DNA of 64,000 bases from NCBI RefSeq assembly GCF_005239225.2, contig NC_133284.1:28692339-28756338 (forward strand). Direction: 5' to 3'. The DNA comes from Populus alba. Lineage: Eukaryota; Streptophyta; Magnoliopsida; Malpighiales; Salicaceae. Below the pieces are notes generated by a model. It ran no database searches, had not been told where the DNA came from, and saw nothing but the letters and a program-made list of their open reading frames with translations. The position numbers and the translations under genes were made by a program. Of this stretch, positions 24,421 to 34,723 are shown one piece after another (positions within the stretch are counted from its first letter, which is position 1; each line of letters opens with the position of its first letter).

Positions 24421-25812
24421 GGCATACATGGCAATTATAATGTTATGTCCAACTATGCTCCTTCTTTGACAATAAAAGTGGATTGAAATTAGAAGCATCT
24501 ATTGAATAAACCCTTCCCTAATCGCAACATATCAATACTTTTGGTCTTGAAGTTGAAAAATATGATGTTAAGATATTATTTTCCCATCAACACAATGTCA
24601 GCATTGCAGAAGGCCAAAGGACTTACATAAGGTTCTTTCCTTATTAAAACCCCTATGTTTATTGAATGTCTTTTATTCCATCGTCTTCCATTGTAACTCT
24701 CCATAATCCATACTTCCATGAAATTGCTCTCCCCATCAATACAGGCCATGACAAGTTTTCCTTTGTATTTGACAAGCTCAACATCTTCACCATAATTTCC
24801 CTTGAAGATCCGTGGAGAAAGTGGAAACAAGCAATAGCTCTCCCTCTTCGCATCAAGTGTAAATATGTTTCTCTTCTAAGTAAGCCAATAAAATGAACCA
24901 TTCACGAATACTTTTTTTATATATATAAAAAAAAAGTACTCTTCTTGTGGCAACTTTACTTCATCTAACAACTTTCATCTCCAAGTTTATAAGTCAAACA
25001 ACTTGACTCTAACGTAGTGGTATATATAGAATTATTTATCATACAAGCAGAACTTAGGCTTTAAGAATCTTACAATCTTATAGTGTAAATGCTTTGATAT
25101 TTCTACCATCATGCCAAATTTGATAGTATCATATCATGTCTTTGGATTCAAGATCTTTTGTCATTATTTGGTAGTAAGGTTGCCCATATAATAGCATGGT
25201 CTATGGTATGCATGGAAAAGTAACACTTCTTTGTTTGTTGATGCCATAATCTTCACATGGTTAGGAAGGAAATCAAATGACATTTCAGGATAGGCTTTCA
25301 GAGTGTCAATTGTATTAGAAAATAATATAAATCATATCTTAGGACCTCATCTAACATTTTAAGCTTTTGGGTTGAATTGGTTCTTTAACATGGTATCAGA
25401 GCCTTGATGACCAAACGGTCACCATCTCCATTTATTTGATAAAAATATAAGCACAAGCTAATATGGGCATGTGTAAGTTTCAAGTTCAAAAAGCTTTCAC
25501 TTGAGGGGGTGTGTTAGAGAATAATATAAATCATATCTTGGGACTTCACCTAGCAGCTTAAGCTTTTAGGTTGAGATGATTCTTTGATAAATTGAAACAA
25601 GGGAAACATGATATTCAATTCTGGTCATGCTTTGTATAAAAAACTCAGAGACAATATTGGTTTTTTTGGCTATGTAACTTCATGAAAGTCAATTTATAAG
25701 TGAACTTATTGCACTTTTTGGAAAGAAGCCTATATTTCCCCACAGTCTTCATTGATGAATGCATTAAAACTTCATAGATGACATCTGAGCATAGGTCATA
25801 AGTTGAGTTCAT
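24420..25812 (-). pseudogene. F-box protein pseudogene (F-box plus F-box-associated domain)
   Basis: The likely start is the ATG at 25812 (MNSTYDL). The next ~45 codons read CSDVIYEVL..SS.KTVGKYR and LSKKCNKFTYKLTFMKLH, an F-box that would bind SKP1 in an SCF ubiquitin ligase. Further on the same strand come FDFLPNHVKI near 25270 and, at 24830-24576, an open stretch with GKLVMACIDGES, MEVWIMESY and NADIVLMGK, typical of the F-box-associated domain that recognises the substrate. Several stops and frame changes lie between, and a TRIM element sits at 25313-25589. The gene is dead. Which F-box subfamily it belonged to cannot be decided here. Confidence 0.75.
25313..25589 (+). mobile_element. Complete TRIM element (277 bp) with 78-bp LTRs
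   Basis: LTR 25313-25390 and LTR 25512-25589 share the order 'agaataatataaatcatatctt.ggac', 'cttaagctttt.ggttga' and 'ttcttt'. The initial TG is intact in the right copy and mutated to TA in the left. TGGTATCAGAGCC at 25391-25403 is the initiator-Met-tRNA primer site directly after the left LTR. The purine tract ACTTGAGGGGGTG lies directly before the right LTR. AATTG flanks the element on both sides (25308-25312 and 25590-25594), a perfect 5-bp target duplication. It has no coding capacity and depends on other elements' enzymes. Confidence 0.92.
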
Positions 25813-26049
25813 GGTAAAGTAGAGGTTCTTGTTACCGGTTTGAAGAAAACCACAACAATGCTTTTATATTAGACGTTGAGTAAATCCTTTTTAACATCGT
25901 CAAATGTTAGCAACTCGTGACTCTTTAAAGGAAAACTAGATTTGAGGGATCTATATCTCAAACACCTGCCAAACACATTCCATAATTCATAGGTGTAGAT
26001 TCATAAAGATATATGATTATGCATAATGATGTCGATTAGCTATGCTTTG

Positions 26050-28020
26050 GGTTGATATATGGCCACCATTCCTTTTGTAGCTTCCGAGACAATTTAGTTC
26101 AAGCCAATGCTTAATAAAAATACACTCATCATAAAGCAATATTGCTCAAACGATTAAGTCTAAGCCCTTTTCATTAATGTTTGATGAAAAATTTTATATT
26201 TGAAATCTAGTTTACTCATCATCATCGTTTACAAGGAGAAAGGTTGAGCCTTTGTTTTCTATGTCCCTAAGAAAAGCATTAGTCTTAGCTATGCTTTGTT
26301 AATATTGGTGGACATCCATCCTAACTTGTCGAGCATTGCGGTTGATTGCTGTTGGTTAATCTACTCATCCATGTTACTCATCTTTTCCAAGAAGAATATG
26401 TTGTTCCTATTCAGTTGATTATTGTTGGTGTCAATCATTTGATTGTGGTGCTCGAGAAGTTCATTCTTTTCTTCCAAATGTTTTATCTGGGTCTATTCTT
26501 TGTTGAGCTTCTCTTCGAGTAGGTTAATCTCATTTCTCATTTTATCCAAATTAATTTTGAAGACCCCGACAACCTTTCCTTTGGATTTTGCTTTACCCAA
26601 CTTACTTTCTAGCTTCACATACTTCTTATATAGCCTTTTATAATGCTCAATCTCGCTTTCTAATTCAGCTTGATTTTTTAAAGACATATCAGCCTTTTCT
26701 TGACAATCGTCGAAATTGATTTTAAAAGCCTTTAACTCAGTACTGGTTTGCACCTAATGTTATTGAAATTGATTTTAAAAGCCTCTAACTCAGTACTAGT
26801 TTGCACCCAATGTGTTCTTAATTCTTCTCGCTCTTCCTCATCTTAGTTTCTAGCTGTCTTTTCTCGTTCTAGTTGCTTCTCTAAAGACATGATTTTCTTG
26901 TCATTTTCCTCCAATTATTGTGCTGTAAACTTTCTTAATTTTTTCCCAATGAGAATTAGCTCCTCGAGGGATATCGTAAGGGCTTTATTAGTTCCCACCT
27001 CCATTTGGAGTCTTTCTAATTGTTCTCTCAACTCTTCCTCATAGTTAATCCTCTTACTTTTAGTCAGTTCAACAGCTTGCGATGTCTTGGCTTCAAATCC
27101 AAAAGTCATAGGGATGATGACTAGTGATAAATTTCTCCACTTTGAATACTTTTCACTAGTAATTGGATCTCTCAGACCATCTAATTCCTTCTTGACCAAT
27201 ACTAAAAGCTTTCAGTCTTGCTTGATATTTTTCTTAACTTCCAAAGCAAATTGATCATTGAATAACCTAGAGAATTAGGGTAACTCGGTCGTCCTTGGCA
27301 CATATTATATGCCTCTAAGTTGCCTCACAACCAAAGCACGTGTGTAGCTGACATATCTAGTCACTCTCATCAAAGGCACCCATCATCTTTGCCCATAACT
27401 CATCAAGTAATATGTTGCTCTCATCCATGAGGCTTTCCACTTCACTTCTCCTTTTGGGATTCCATGCAATTTTACTTTCCAATTTTCCTTGTTCAAGTCC
27501 TTCAATTCCTCTTCTTCAACTATCTCTAATGGTTTTTTACTAAACCACTAAAAGTTGTTAAATATCAGTCTCTTAGTTTCTATATGGCTAATTAGTCAAA
27601 TGTACAGTAGTTGTTCACAACATCTCATTGATCCTTTGCCACCCCTCATATAATGGTTGAGTGTTAAGATAATTTCTGCTAGCATTACTACAATGAAATT
27701 TATCTTAGTGTTTTTAAATGCAACAAAAGTTGAAGATTTTTAAAAAAGTACTATGCCCTTTTCTTCAACAAATCTAGATTCATTCTTCCTTCTTTCAAAT
27801 ATCTCTTCAATCATCTTTCATTTTAGGCCAGTAGCATTTTTATCTAATATCTTACAAAGATGTAGAACTTTGATCAATTTAGATAATTTAATTAGCACTT
27901 TGTCATGCCTTTGGTGGAAGTAGACTTTGTATAGATTTTAAGGGAATTCAGTCAGTAAATCATATTATTCCAAAGTAAGACACATATCTATATTTCCAAA
28001 AGCAAAGCATCGGTACCTAG
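26050..28020 (-). pseudogene. DUF7745-type and coiled-coil ORF of an old Tat/Ogre-like element (main part)
   Basis: The minus-strand translation, with frame changes, contains WKASWMRATYYLMSYGQ and WVPLMRVTRYVSY near 27440-27350, then QFALEVKKNIKQD, KYSKWRN and a long charged coiled coil: open frames at 27199-26915 and 26753-26493, rich in E, K, L and heptad-like spacing. This combination (plant DUF7745-like domain followed by coiled coil) is usual for the first ORF of Tat/Ogre elements. The N-terminal part continues on the far side of the nested insertions, at 42290-42032. The C-terminal end fades near 26050. Family assignment is from memory. Confidence 0.65.
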
Positions 28021-28033
28021 TGTCAATGTATAT

Positions 28034-30180
28034 TGTTGTAACCCATTTTTGGGTCCCCATGAAAAATAAAATAAATAGCCAAAAGAGGTTAGAAAAAATA
28101 ACAAGAGGCAGAAGCGCTCAGAAAACAGTCAGAAAATTGGTCAAGGAATTTTAAAAATACAAGGATTGAATTTTTGACAAATATTCTTAAAGGATGAAAG
28201 CCCTATTGAGAAAGAAAATTTGAATTTTGAGGAGAAAAGCCCAAATTTGGATGTTTATGGATTTAATTGGATTTTTATTTGAGTTTATAGAAGATTTGAT
28301 TGCAAGAAAAATTGATTTTTAAGTCAATTTGGGCTTTAATTAGAAGAAATAAGTTCTGGGGCCAACATATATTTTTTAGGAATTTATTAGGCCAAATCAG
28401 GGGCTTAATTGAATAAATATTGAAGTTTAATGGCCAATTAGGGGTTTAATTGTGAAAAACCGAAACCAGGGACCAATTTGAAAAAACCGGGTAAATAGAG
28501 GGGGTTGTTTTGCTTTGGATCGGGGGCCTAATTGAAGAAATTGGAAGTTTATTGATCAATTGAGGGCTTAATTGCATAAATCAGAGGCCAAGAACCAAAG
28601 TGAAAAACGCGGCCAACAAGAGGGACGGGGACCGAATTGGCAGGGACGCAATTGAAATGATTAAAGATGATTAAGGATTGATTTGCAAAAGCATATTCTG
28701 GCGCCTTTTTTTAAAATGAAACGGCGCGTTTTATCCAAAACGACACCATTTCATACATTTAAAAAAAAAAAGAAAAGAAAAAAAGGGACTGAACGGTGCC
28801 GTTTTGAACGGCACTGTTCCTCCTTCGTCTTCCTCTCTGCACTAGTTGTAGGGGAGAAGAAAAATGTTTTCTTCTTCAAAATCTTCCCGCCTCTCTCTCC
28901 TTGGACCCACCGACCAACCCGAAACACTAGACCACCGACCGAACTCAATGGCCGACCACCGGTCACTCGCCCCGCCGAAAGCAAGGTGGCGGTGCTTTGC
29001 CTTGCAAATGGTGGCCGACCAGCCGCCCGCGAAACCCGCTCCCCATGCGCACTAATGAAGGGCCCATCAACCTTTCTCTCCTATAAATACAGAAGAAACC
29101 GAAGAGAAAAAGGAGGAGGAGACCCCGAAGGGAGGAGAGAGAGAGGAGACCGAAGAGAGAGAGAGAACTAACGGGAGAGAGGAAAAAGAGAAAGGAATAA
29201 ACCGAAAACAAAAGAAAAGAAAACAGAAAACAAAGAGAAAGGAAGGAAAAGAGAGAAAGACCGAAAACGAAAAAAAAAAAAAAAAAGAGGGGAAGAGGAA
29301 GAAAACCTTTTCTCTCCGCCGCTTGGGAACAGCCACAGCGCCGCTGTCCGCGAGCCACGTCACCGCAGTACCACCAGCGACCGCCTCCTCCACGCCAGGT
29401 AACGTATTCTTCCCCCCTCTGCATCGTTCTGTTTTTTTTTTAAAAAAAAAAAACGTTATTCTCCTGCATGCATAATCTGGTTGCATGCAGGAGGAGGGGA
29501 GGGGAAAATTAATTCCCCTCCCCTTTTCTTTTTTTTTTCTCCTGGGCCAGACCGTTTCTGGCCCAGCCTTTAGGTCTGGGCCGGGTCCGGCCTAGACCAG
29601 AAGAAGCATGATGGCATGTTGGGCCGAGATCGGCCCAACCCAGTCTGGGCCGAGTTCGGCCCAACCTTTCTTTGTGTGGGCTGAGTCCGGCCCGTTTATT
29701 TGGGTCGGCCCAGCCCGAATTGTTTTTATATTATATATTATATAATATGTTATATATATGTGTGTATATATGTATATATATAAAAAATATAATAATTAAA
29801 AAAAATATATTTTTGAAAAATCTTAAAAAAATATTGTTGATTTTTCTGCATATTTTTGTCAAAGTGGTTTAATGTTGGTTTGTATTTTTATACCGTAAGG
29901 ATACAAACCAGTGTTAAAAATACCCGGTTTTCGTCAAAATATCAAAGATTTTCAGAATAAAAAATGTTTTTACTTTCAAAATTTTTTTTTTTCTAAAAAA
30001 GTCCCTAAAAAATGTTGTTGATTTTTCTGCATATTTTTATCAAAGTGGATTAATATTGGGTTGTATTTTTATACCGTAAGGATACAAGCTCAGTATTAAA
30101 ATACCCGATTTTCGTCAAAGCATAAAAAATTAATATTTTCCAAAAATTGTTTTTTTTGTTTTAAAATACGGCCTAGTCTC

Positions 30181-30217
<37 letters not shown>

Positions 30218-30758
30218 TTACAACATCATATTTTCACACAACAAAGAAAATTTTCAAAACAATATATGTATTAACATGCATTTTGGCTTTAATAACAAGT
30301 TTATTCAAGCCATGAGAACTAGGCCAATATTTCAAAAATTCTAAGAAAATATTTTTGTTTTCTTTTAGTATTTGGGATTACGAATTTATATGTAAAACGT
30401 ATTCCTAAATATTATTAATAAAGTTTTGGTATAGACGTTAGAACGGTTAGGATTTTACCCGATAAGATAAAAGATCTTCTTACCGAGGAGGATTTTTCTT
30501 GAACCATAAACAGACCAACGACTAGAAGTACAATAACACCTTAATTTTTATCAGACAATAAAATAATGCAGCTTACCTTAGGTAGGGCGTATTTGGGGTG
30601 CTAATACCTTCCCTTTACGCAACCAGTCTCCGTACCCGATCTCTGAGACCAGTTAGGGTTCCTAGTGACCAAAATACTAGGTGGCGACTCCAAAGAACCA
30701 AAAATAAAAAAAAATTCGCCAGTCGAACCCGCAATTGGATTTTTTTTGGGGTGCGACA
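28034..30758 (+). mobile_element. 5' LTR of the gag-only Tat/Ogre-like element
   Basis: This holds the promoter. A TATAAATA box at 29082-29089 is preceded by two palindromes (28716-28819) and followed by a purine-rich leader (29090-29300), then a cluster of four inverted repeats at 29461-29663 and a second AT-rich half. The ORFs on both strands of 28683-29486 arise from purine- or pyrimidine-rich composition and recur in the other LTR. They are not taken as genes. Confidence 0.9.
29082..29089 (+). promoter_or_regulatory. TATA box of the 5' LTR
   Basis: TATAAATA is flanked by C/T-rich sequence on the left ('cctttctctcc') and by a purine-rich region on the right. It is conserved at 35777-35784 in the 3' LTR. 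Transcription should start about 30 bases downstream, which would make 28034-29115 U3. Confidence 0.6.
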
Positions 30759-30760
30759 GA

Positions 30761-30780
30761 ATGGCGACTCCACTGGGGAC
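30761..30780 (+). other. Primer-binding site of the gag-only element
   Basis: TGGCGACTCCACTGGGGAC follows the left LTR by a few bases. This primer class is usual for Tat/Ogre elements, where I recall pairing with an Arg tRNA. The exact tRNA was not checked. Confidence 0.8.
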
Positions 30781-31387
30781 CTTGTAGACTAAGCTTTGTT
30801 TTTGTCTGATTTGTTTGTGTTTTTATGTGTTTATTGTTAATATGCCTTTCTATTTATTTGCATATTTGTTTTTTTTATTTTACGCGTATTATTTATACAT
30901 TGTATAAAATTCTCTCATGCATCACTTGCTTTTATTTTGAGAAGCACACACAAGCCTTAAGTTAAGTGGGGAATTAGCGATTTACCCTAAGACTATTGGT
31001 CAGGGTTTAAATACGTGAAACACCCAACTCATATCTGAGTGCCTGCTTGGTAATGGTGGGCATACGTGTCTTAATTGTTCCTTACAACGCCCCCATACTG
31101 TCTTTACGAAGAACGTCACTGGGCAGATATGAGACCCTTCAAGACTAGATAGAAAAACTACCCACTCTCACTTAATAAATAGAGTTGGTCCTTAGGTTAT
31201 GTATCTTATTTGCAATATTATACTCATCACACATCACTTATGCATCACATTTTCATCATGCATTTTGTTATCATATGCATTACAGATCGTGAAACATAGG
31301 TCCCATACCCAGAGTCCATCAAACCCGTTTAAGATCAAGAATGGAGAATGAAGAGAGGGCCATCCTAGAACCCGCTACGAGACCGAG

Positions 31388-32770
31388 TTGGAATCTATGA
31401 AAAATGAAGTTTCTCGACTGACCAATCTGCTTGATCAACTTTTAAGAGCCAAGAACGGGGAGGGAACGTCTACTCAACCACCAATAGGAGCACCGTCAGT
31501 TCATTTCCCGGGGGTATCTCAGAACTTGGGGGCAGATTCAGTGACGGGGCAACACTTTGCGCCTGCCATTCCCATTCAGCCCCCTCAAGCTCACATTACT
31601 GTAGATGAGCCTTCCGATAATAGGTCCACTGGATTTATGAACGATGACAAGATATCAGCCTTGGAAGAAAGGTTAAGAGCAGTCGAGGGAAATGACTGGT
31701 TTGAGCCCATGCGAGCGTCTGAAATATGCTTGGTACCAAACATCACGGTACCAAAAGATTTCAGGATACCGGAGTTTATAAGGTACACTGGGTTGGAATG
31801 CCCAAACACTCACCTTCGATCTTATTGCAATAAGATGGCTGAGGTGATTCATGACGATAAGTTACTGATCTACTTTTTCCAAGACAGTCTATCGGGGTCG
31901 GTGTTAAGTTGGTACATGAGGCTGGATAATGCCAAGATCAAGAAATGGAAGGATTTAGTTGAGGCTTTCCTTAAGCAATACAAGTTCAATTTGGAAATTG
32001 CTTCAAATCGAACGAGCCTTATGTCAATGGAAAAGAGAAGCCAAGAATCAGTAAGGGCTTATGCACAAAGATGGAGGGACGAGGCCATGCATGTGCAACC
32101 CCCTTTGATAGAAACGGAGATGGTGACTTTGTTCGCCAATACATTCAAGGCACCCTACTATGAGCATTTAATGGGTAGCTCATCTCAATATTTCTATGAT
32201 GTTGTACGCATAGCGGAAAGAATAGAGCAAGGGATTAAAGCTGGACGCATAATTGAGCCATTGGAGACAAAGGGTTTTTTCGGAAGAAAAATGAAAAGTC
32301 TCGTTAACAACTTCGAAGGTGGGTCCAATGACAAGATAGCGGATTCATATAACCCACAAATACCTACCTCTCATGTGGCCCACATAAACTTTAACAAACC
32401 TTTTTCCCTTAATCGAGCAAATGACCAGTCAAACACCCAAAACACTCACCAAAGACCAAACACAAGATACATTTCAGAACAACTACCGCCATTACCCATG
32501 CCTCTGAAGGACATATATGCCAAACTACTGAGAATTGGACAAATAGCTCCTATCCCTGCATTACCACTACAACCACCATTCCCCATCTGGTATAAGCCTG
32601 AGTTGACTTGCGAGTACCATGCTGGTATTCCCGGGCATTGTCTTGAAACGTGCTATGGTTTCAAGAACAAGTTGTTGAAGCTCATCAAGATAGGATGGGT
32701 GTCATTTGAAGACACACCCAATATCAGTTCAAATCCATTGCCTGGTCATGACAAAAGTGATAGGGGATAA
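31388..32770 (+). CDS. Gag protein of the Tat/Ogre-like element
   Basis: This 460-codon ORF has a short N-terminal coiled coil (MKNEVSRLTNLLDQLL, residues 4-19), a Pro- and Gln-rich linker, and the retrotransposon gag domain at about residues 105-290. The domain includes FRIPEFIRYTGLECPNTHLR, SWYMRLDNAKIKKW, FLKQYKFN and WRDEAM. Near residue 405 a Cys/His cluster (CEYHAGIPGHCLETC) stands in for a zinc knuckle. It would form the particle shell. An upstream ATG at 31341 opens a different frame (MENEERAIL...) that stops at the same place. Since Tat gags often begin that way, a one- or two-base indel near 31370 has probably cut the original N-terminus. No protease or pol follows the stop. Confidence 0.85.
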   Translation: MESMKNEVSRLTNLLDQLLRAKNGEGTSTQPPIGAPSVHFPGVSQNLGADSVTGQHFAPAIPIQPPQAHITVDEPSDNRSTGFMNDDKISALEERLRAVEGNDWFEPMRASEICLVPNITVPKDFRIPEFIRYTGLECPNTHLRSYCNKMAEVIHDDKLLIYFFQDSLSGSVLSWYMRLDNAKIKKWKDLVEAFLKQYKFNLEIASNRTSLMSMEKRSQESVRAYAQRWRDEAMHVQPPLIETEMVTLFANTFKAPYYEHLMGSSSQYFYDVVRIAERIEQGIKAGRIIEPLETKGFFGRKMKSLVNNFEGGSNDKIADSYNPQIPTSHVAHINFNKPFSLNRANDQSNTQNTHQRPNTRYISEQLPPLPMPLKDIYAKLLRIGQIAPIPALPLQPPFPIWYKPELTCEYHAGIPGHCLETCYGFKNKLLKLIKIGWVSFEDTPNISSNPLPGHDKSDRG

Positions 32771-33860
32771 AGGGTTGGAAAACCTTGGTCAAGAATCGTC
32801 AATAATGAAGAAGGCGAGATCAAAGGAGAAGACAAGGAAACGCAAGTGAGGAAGGAAGATGAAGCATTGCCTCGGTTGGCTTTCCACACACTAGAAGAAG
32901 TTTCAGAACGGGTTGACCCAAGAACTTCTTGTAGTTTTCAAAATGTAAAACAACTTTATTTGCCTTAGCATGTTTTTGTCATTTGCTTTTGTCATTGCTT
33001 TTATTTTCTCTGTTGGGCATTCAGGGCTCATTTTGTCAGTCAGATTTTGTGTTTGTCTTTGAGCCTACCTTTTTTTAAAATAAATGATGAGATTATGCAC
33101 TTTTTGAACAAGTTTGAGTGGTTACAAATAAAGTATCATAAAATGGTTTAATATGAAATTAAAAAAAAAAAGAAAAAAAAAGCTAGCCCTAAAATACAAC
33201 CCTATCATTGATAGCATAATAAATTAAGTGGTCACTTTATAACCATCTGTAATTGTCTTTTAAAGAATAGAATTTGTCAACCATAACAATGTGCATTTAA
33301 AAAAAAAAATCATTATCTCTTCACTCACCAAAAAGGTTTATCACTGGCTGAATGAATTACTTCTCTATATAAAAGCCCAGACTAATATCGCACCCTACAC
33401 TGGGGGCAAGACGGGATGTTTTATAAAAAGTTTTACGTGTTTAAATTTGGATGGAAGCTTATAGATTTGAAAACCAAGCTAAAGCATTTGACAAAAGCAT
33501 GACAAAGGGGCAAATACAAGTCATACATTTTGAAGAAAGTCAAAGACCTTTTCTCCAAGAATATGATAGGCAACACGAGAGATGAATCCAGCATACTACT
33601 TCAAAAGCAAGTTCATGTTAAGAGGGAGTCTCATGAACTAGAAGAAGAGCATGGGGCCTATGTTTCAAAACCAGGTACGAATGCATGCATTGCATCTAAT
33701 CATAAATCATTGCATATATGTTTTTTTGGATCGTTACAGGAGGAGATCTTAGCGCATTACAACAAGATTATGGACGAAGAAAGAATCATTGAGTTGATTC
33801 TAGAACAACAAGAAGAGAAGATAATGGTTTTCAAACCATGCCAGCAGGAAGAACGACATC
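32771..33860 (+). other. Non-coding spacer after gag
   Basis: No pol motif was found. A 111-codon ORF at 33530-33865 is Lys/Glu-rich and matches nothing I know. It may be a remnant of coding sequence from a longer ancestor. Poly-A runs are at 33160-33180 and 33297-33308. Confidence 0.5.
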
Positions 33861-33879
33861 GATAGCATTCGGTAAAAAA

Positions 33880-34484
33880 GGAGTTGCCAAATGGGATTCC
33901 AAGTTGTTGAGATCACTAGAAGGGATCTTGTATTTCGATGGAGGTCGCCAGAAGGGACCTTAAATTTCAGCTTTTGTATAAAAGGAATCGCCAGATGGGA
34001 TTCCAAGTTGTTTGGCTAAAGGAGATCGCCAGAAGGGATCTTGTATATCAAGGAAGGTCGCTAGAAGGGACCTCATATTGAAACTATTTCTTAGAAAAGC
34101 ATGGAGTTTACTAAGAATTCTTCCCCTTGGGTAGGTCACCCATACAATGAGACCATTATTTTTTTCTTGGGTAGGTCACCCATACAATGAGACCATTATT
34201 TTTCTTGGGTAGGTCACCCATACAATGAGACCATTATTTTTTTGGGTAGGTCACCCATACAATGAGACCATTCTTCATTTTTTTTACCTGGGTAGGTCAC
34301 CCATAATAATGAGGTCATTCTTCCCCCTGGGTAGGTCACCCAAAGAATGAGACCACTCTTTCCCTTTTCAATTCGGGCAGGTCACCCATCATAATGAGAC
34401 CACACACACATTTTTGTATTGGTTATGGGTAAAGGAATCGCCAGATGGGATTCCAGGTTAAAGGAGATCACTAGATGGGATCTC
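33880..34484 (+). repeat. Array of eight hairpins, mostly with fixed loop and changing stem
   Basis: Seven units have fully paired 5-6 bp stems and a 9-base loop of form (G/A)C(C/T)AGA(A/T)GG. Positions are 33910-33928, 33942-33960, 33984-34004, 34023-34041, 34055-34073, 34434-34454 and 34464-34484. Stem pairs are AGATC/GATCT, AGGTC/GACCT, GGAATC/GATTCC and GAGATC/GATCTC. A decayed unit lies at 33880-33900. Both arms change together, so pairing is kept while sequence is not. The array is split by the second array at 34126-34400. Confidence 0.85.
34126..34400 (+). repeat. Array of seven ~36-bp 'gggtaggtcacccat' units
   Basis: Each unit reads TGGGTAGGTCACCCAT..AATGAGACCA plus a T-rich spacer of varying length. 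In most units GGTC can pair with GACC across a 13-base loop, and GGGT with ACCC across AGGTC. Related units lie at 48370-48570 in another element. No coding frame is kept because spacer length varies. Confidence 0.85.
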
Positions 34485-34708
34485 GGATGGATTTCCATGT
34501 TGATCAAACTAAAGTAAGAATTCAGAGAATCACCGGATAAGGATCTCGGGATGACTAAGTTTTGATAATAGTTTTTGGGCTAAGGAGGATTGTTGTAAAA
34601 GACAAAGTTTCAGATCATTTAAGCTTCGACCAGATCAGTTTCGGGATTGCCGTTTTGGGTTTATCTTTATAACACTTACTGCGCAAAATCCATGCTCCGT
34701 AAGTATTA

Positions 34709-34723
34709 TAAAGAGGGGGCATC
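34709..34723 (+). other. Polypurine tract of the gag-only element
   Basis: TAAAGAGGGGGCATC directly precedes the TGTTGTAACCC start of the 3' LTR at 34724. Confidence 0.8.

Noticed and set aside
28683..29486. Several long overlapping ORFs on both strands (up to 162 codons), repeated at 35411-36216
   Set aside because: They lie inside the two LTR copies, consist of Arg/Lys/Glu-rich or Phe/Ser-rich low-complexity sequence from a purine-rich leader, and shift in frame between copies.
34126..34400. Regularly spaced repeats that might suggest a CRISPR array
   Set aside because: The spacers are short T-rich tracts, not unique sequences, and the context is a plant LTR retrotransposon.
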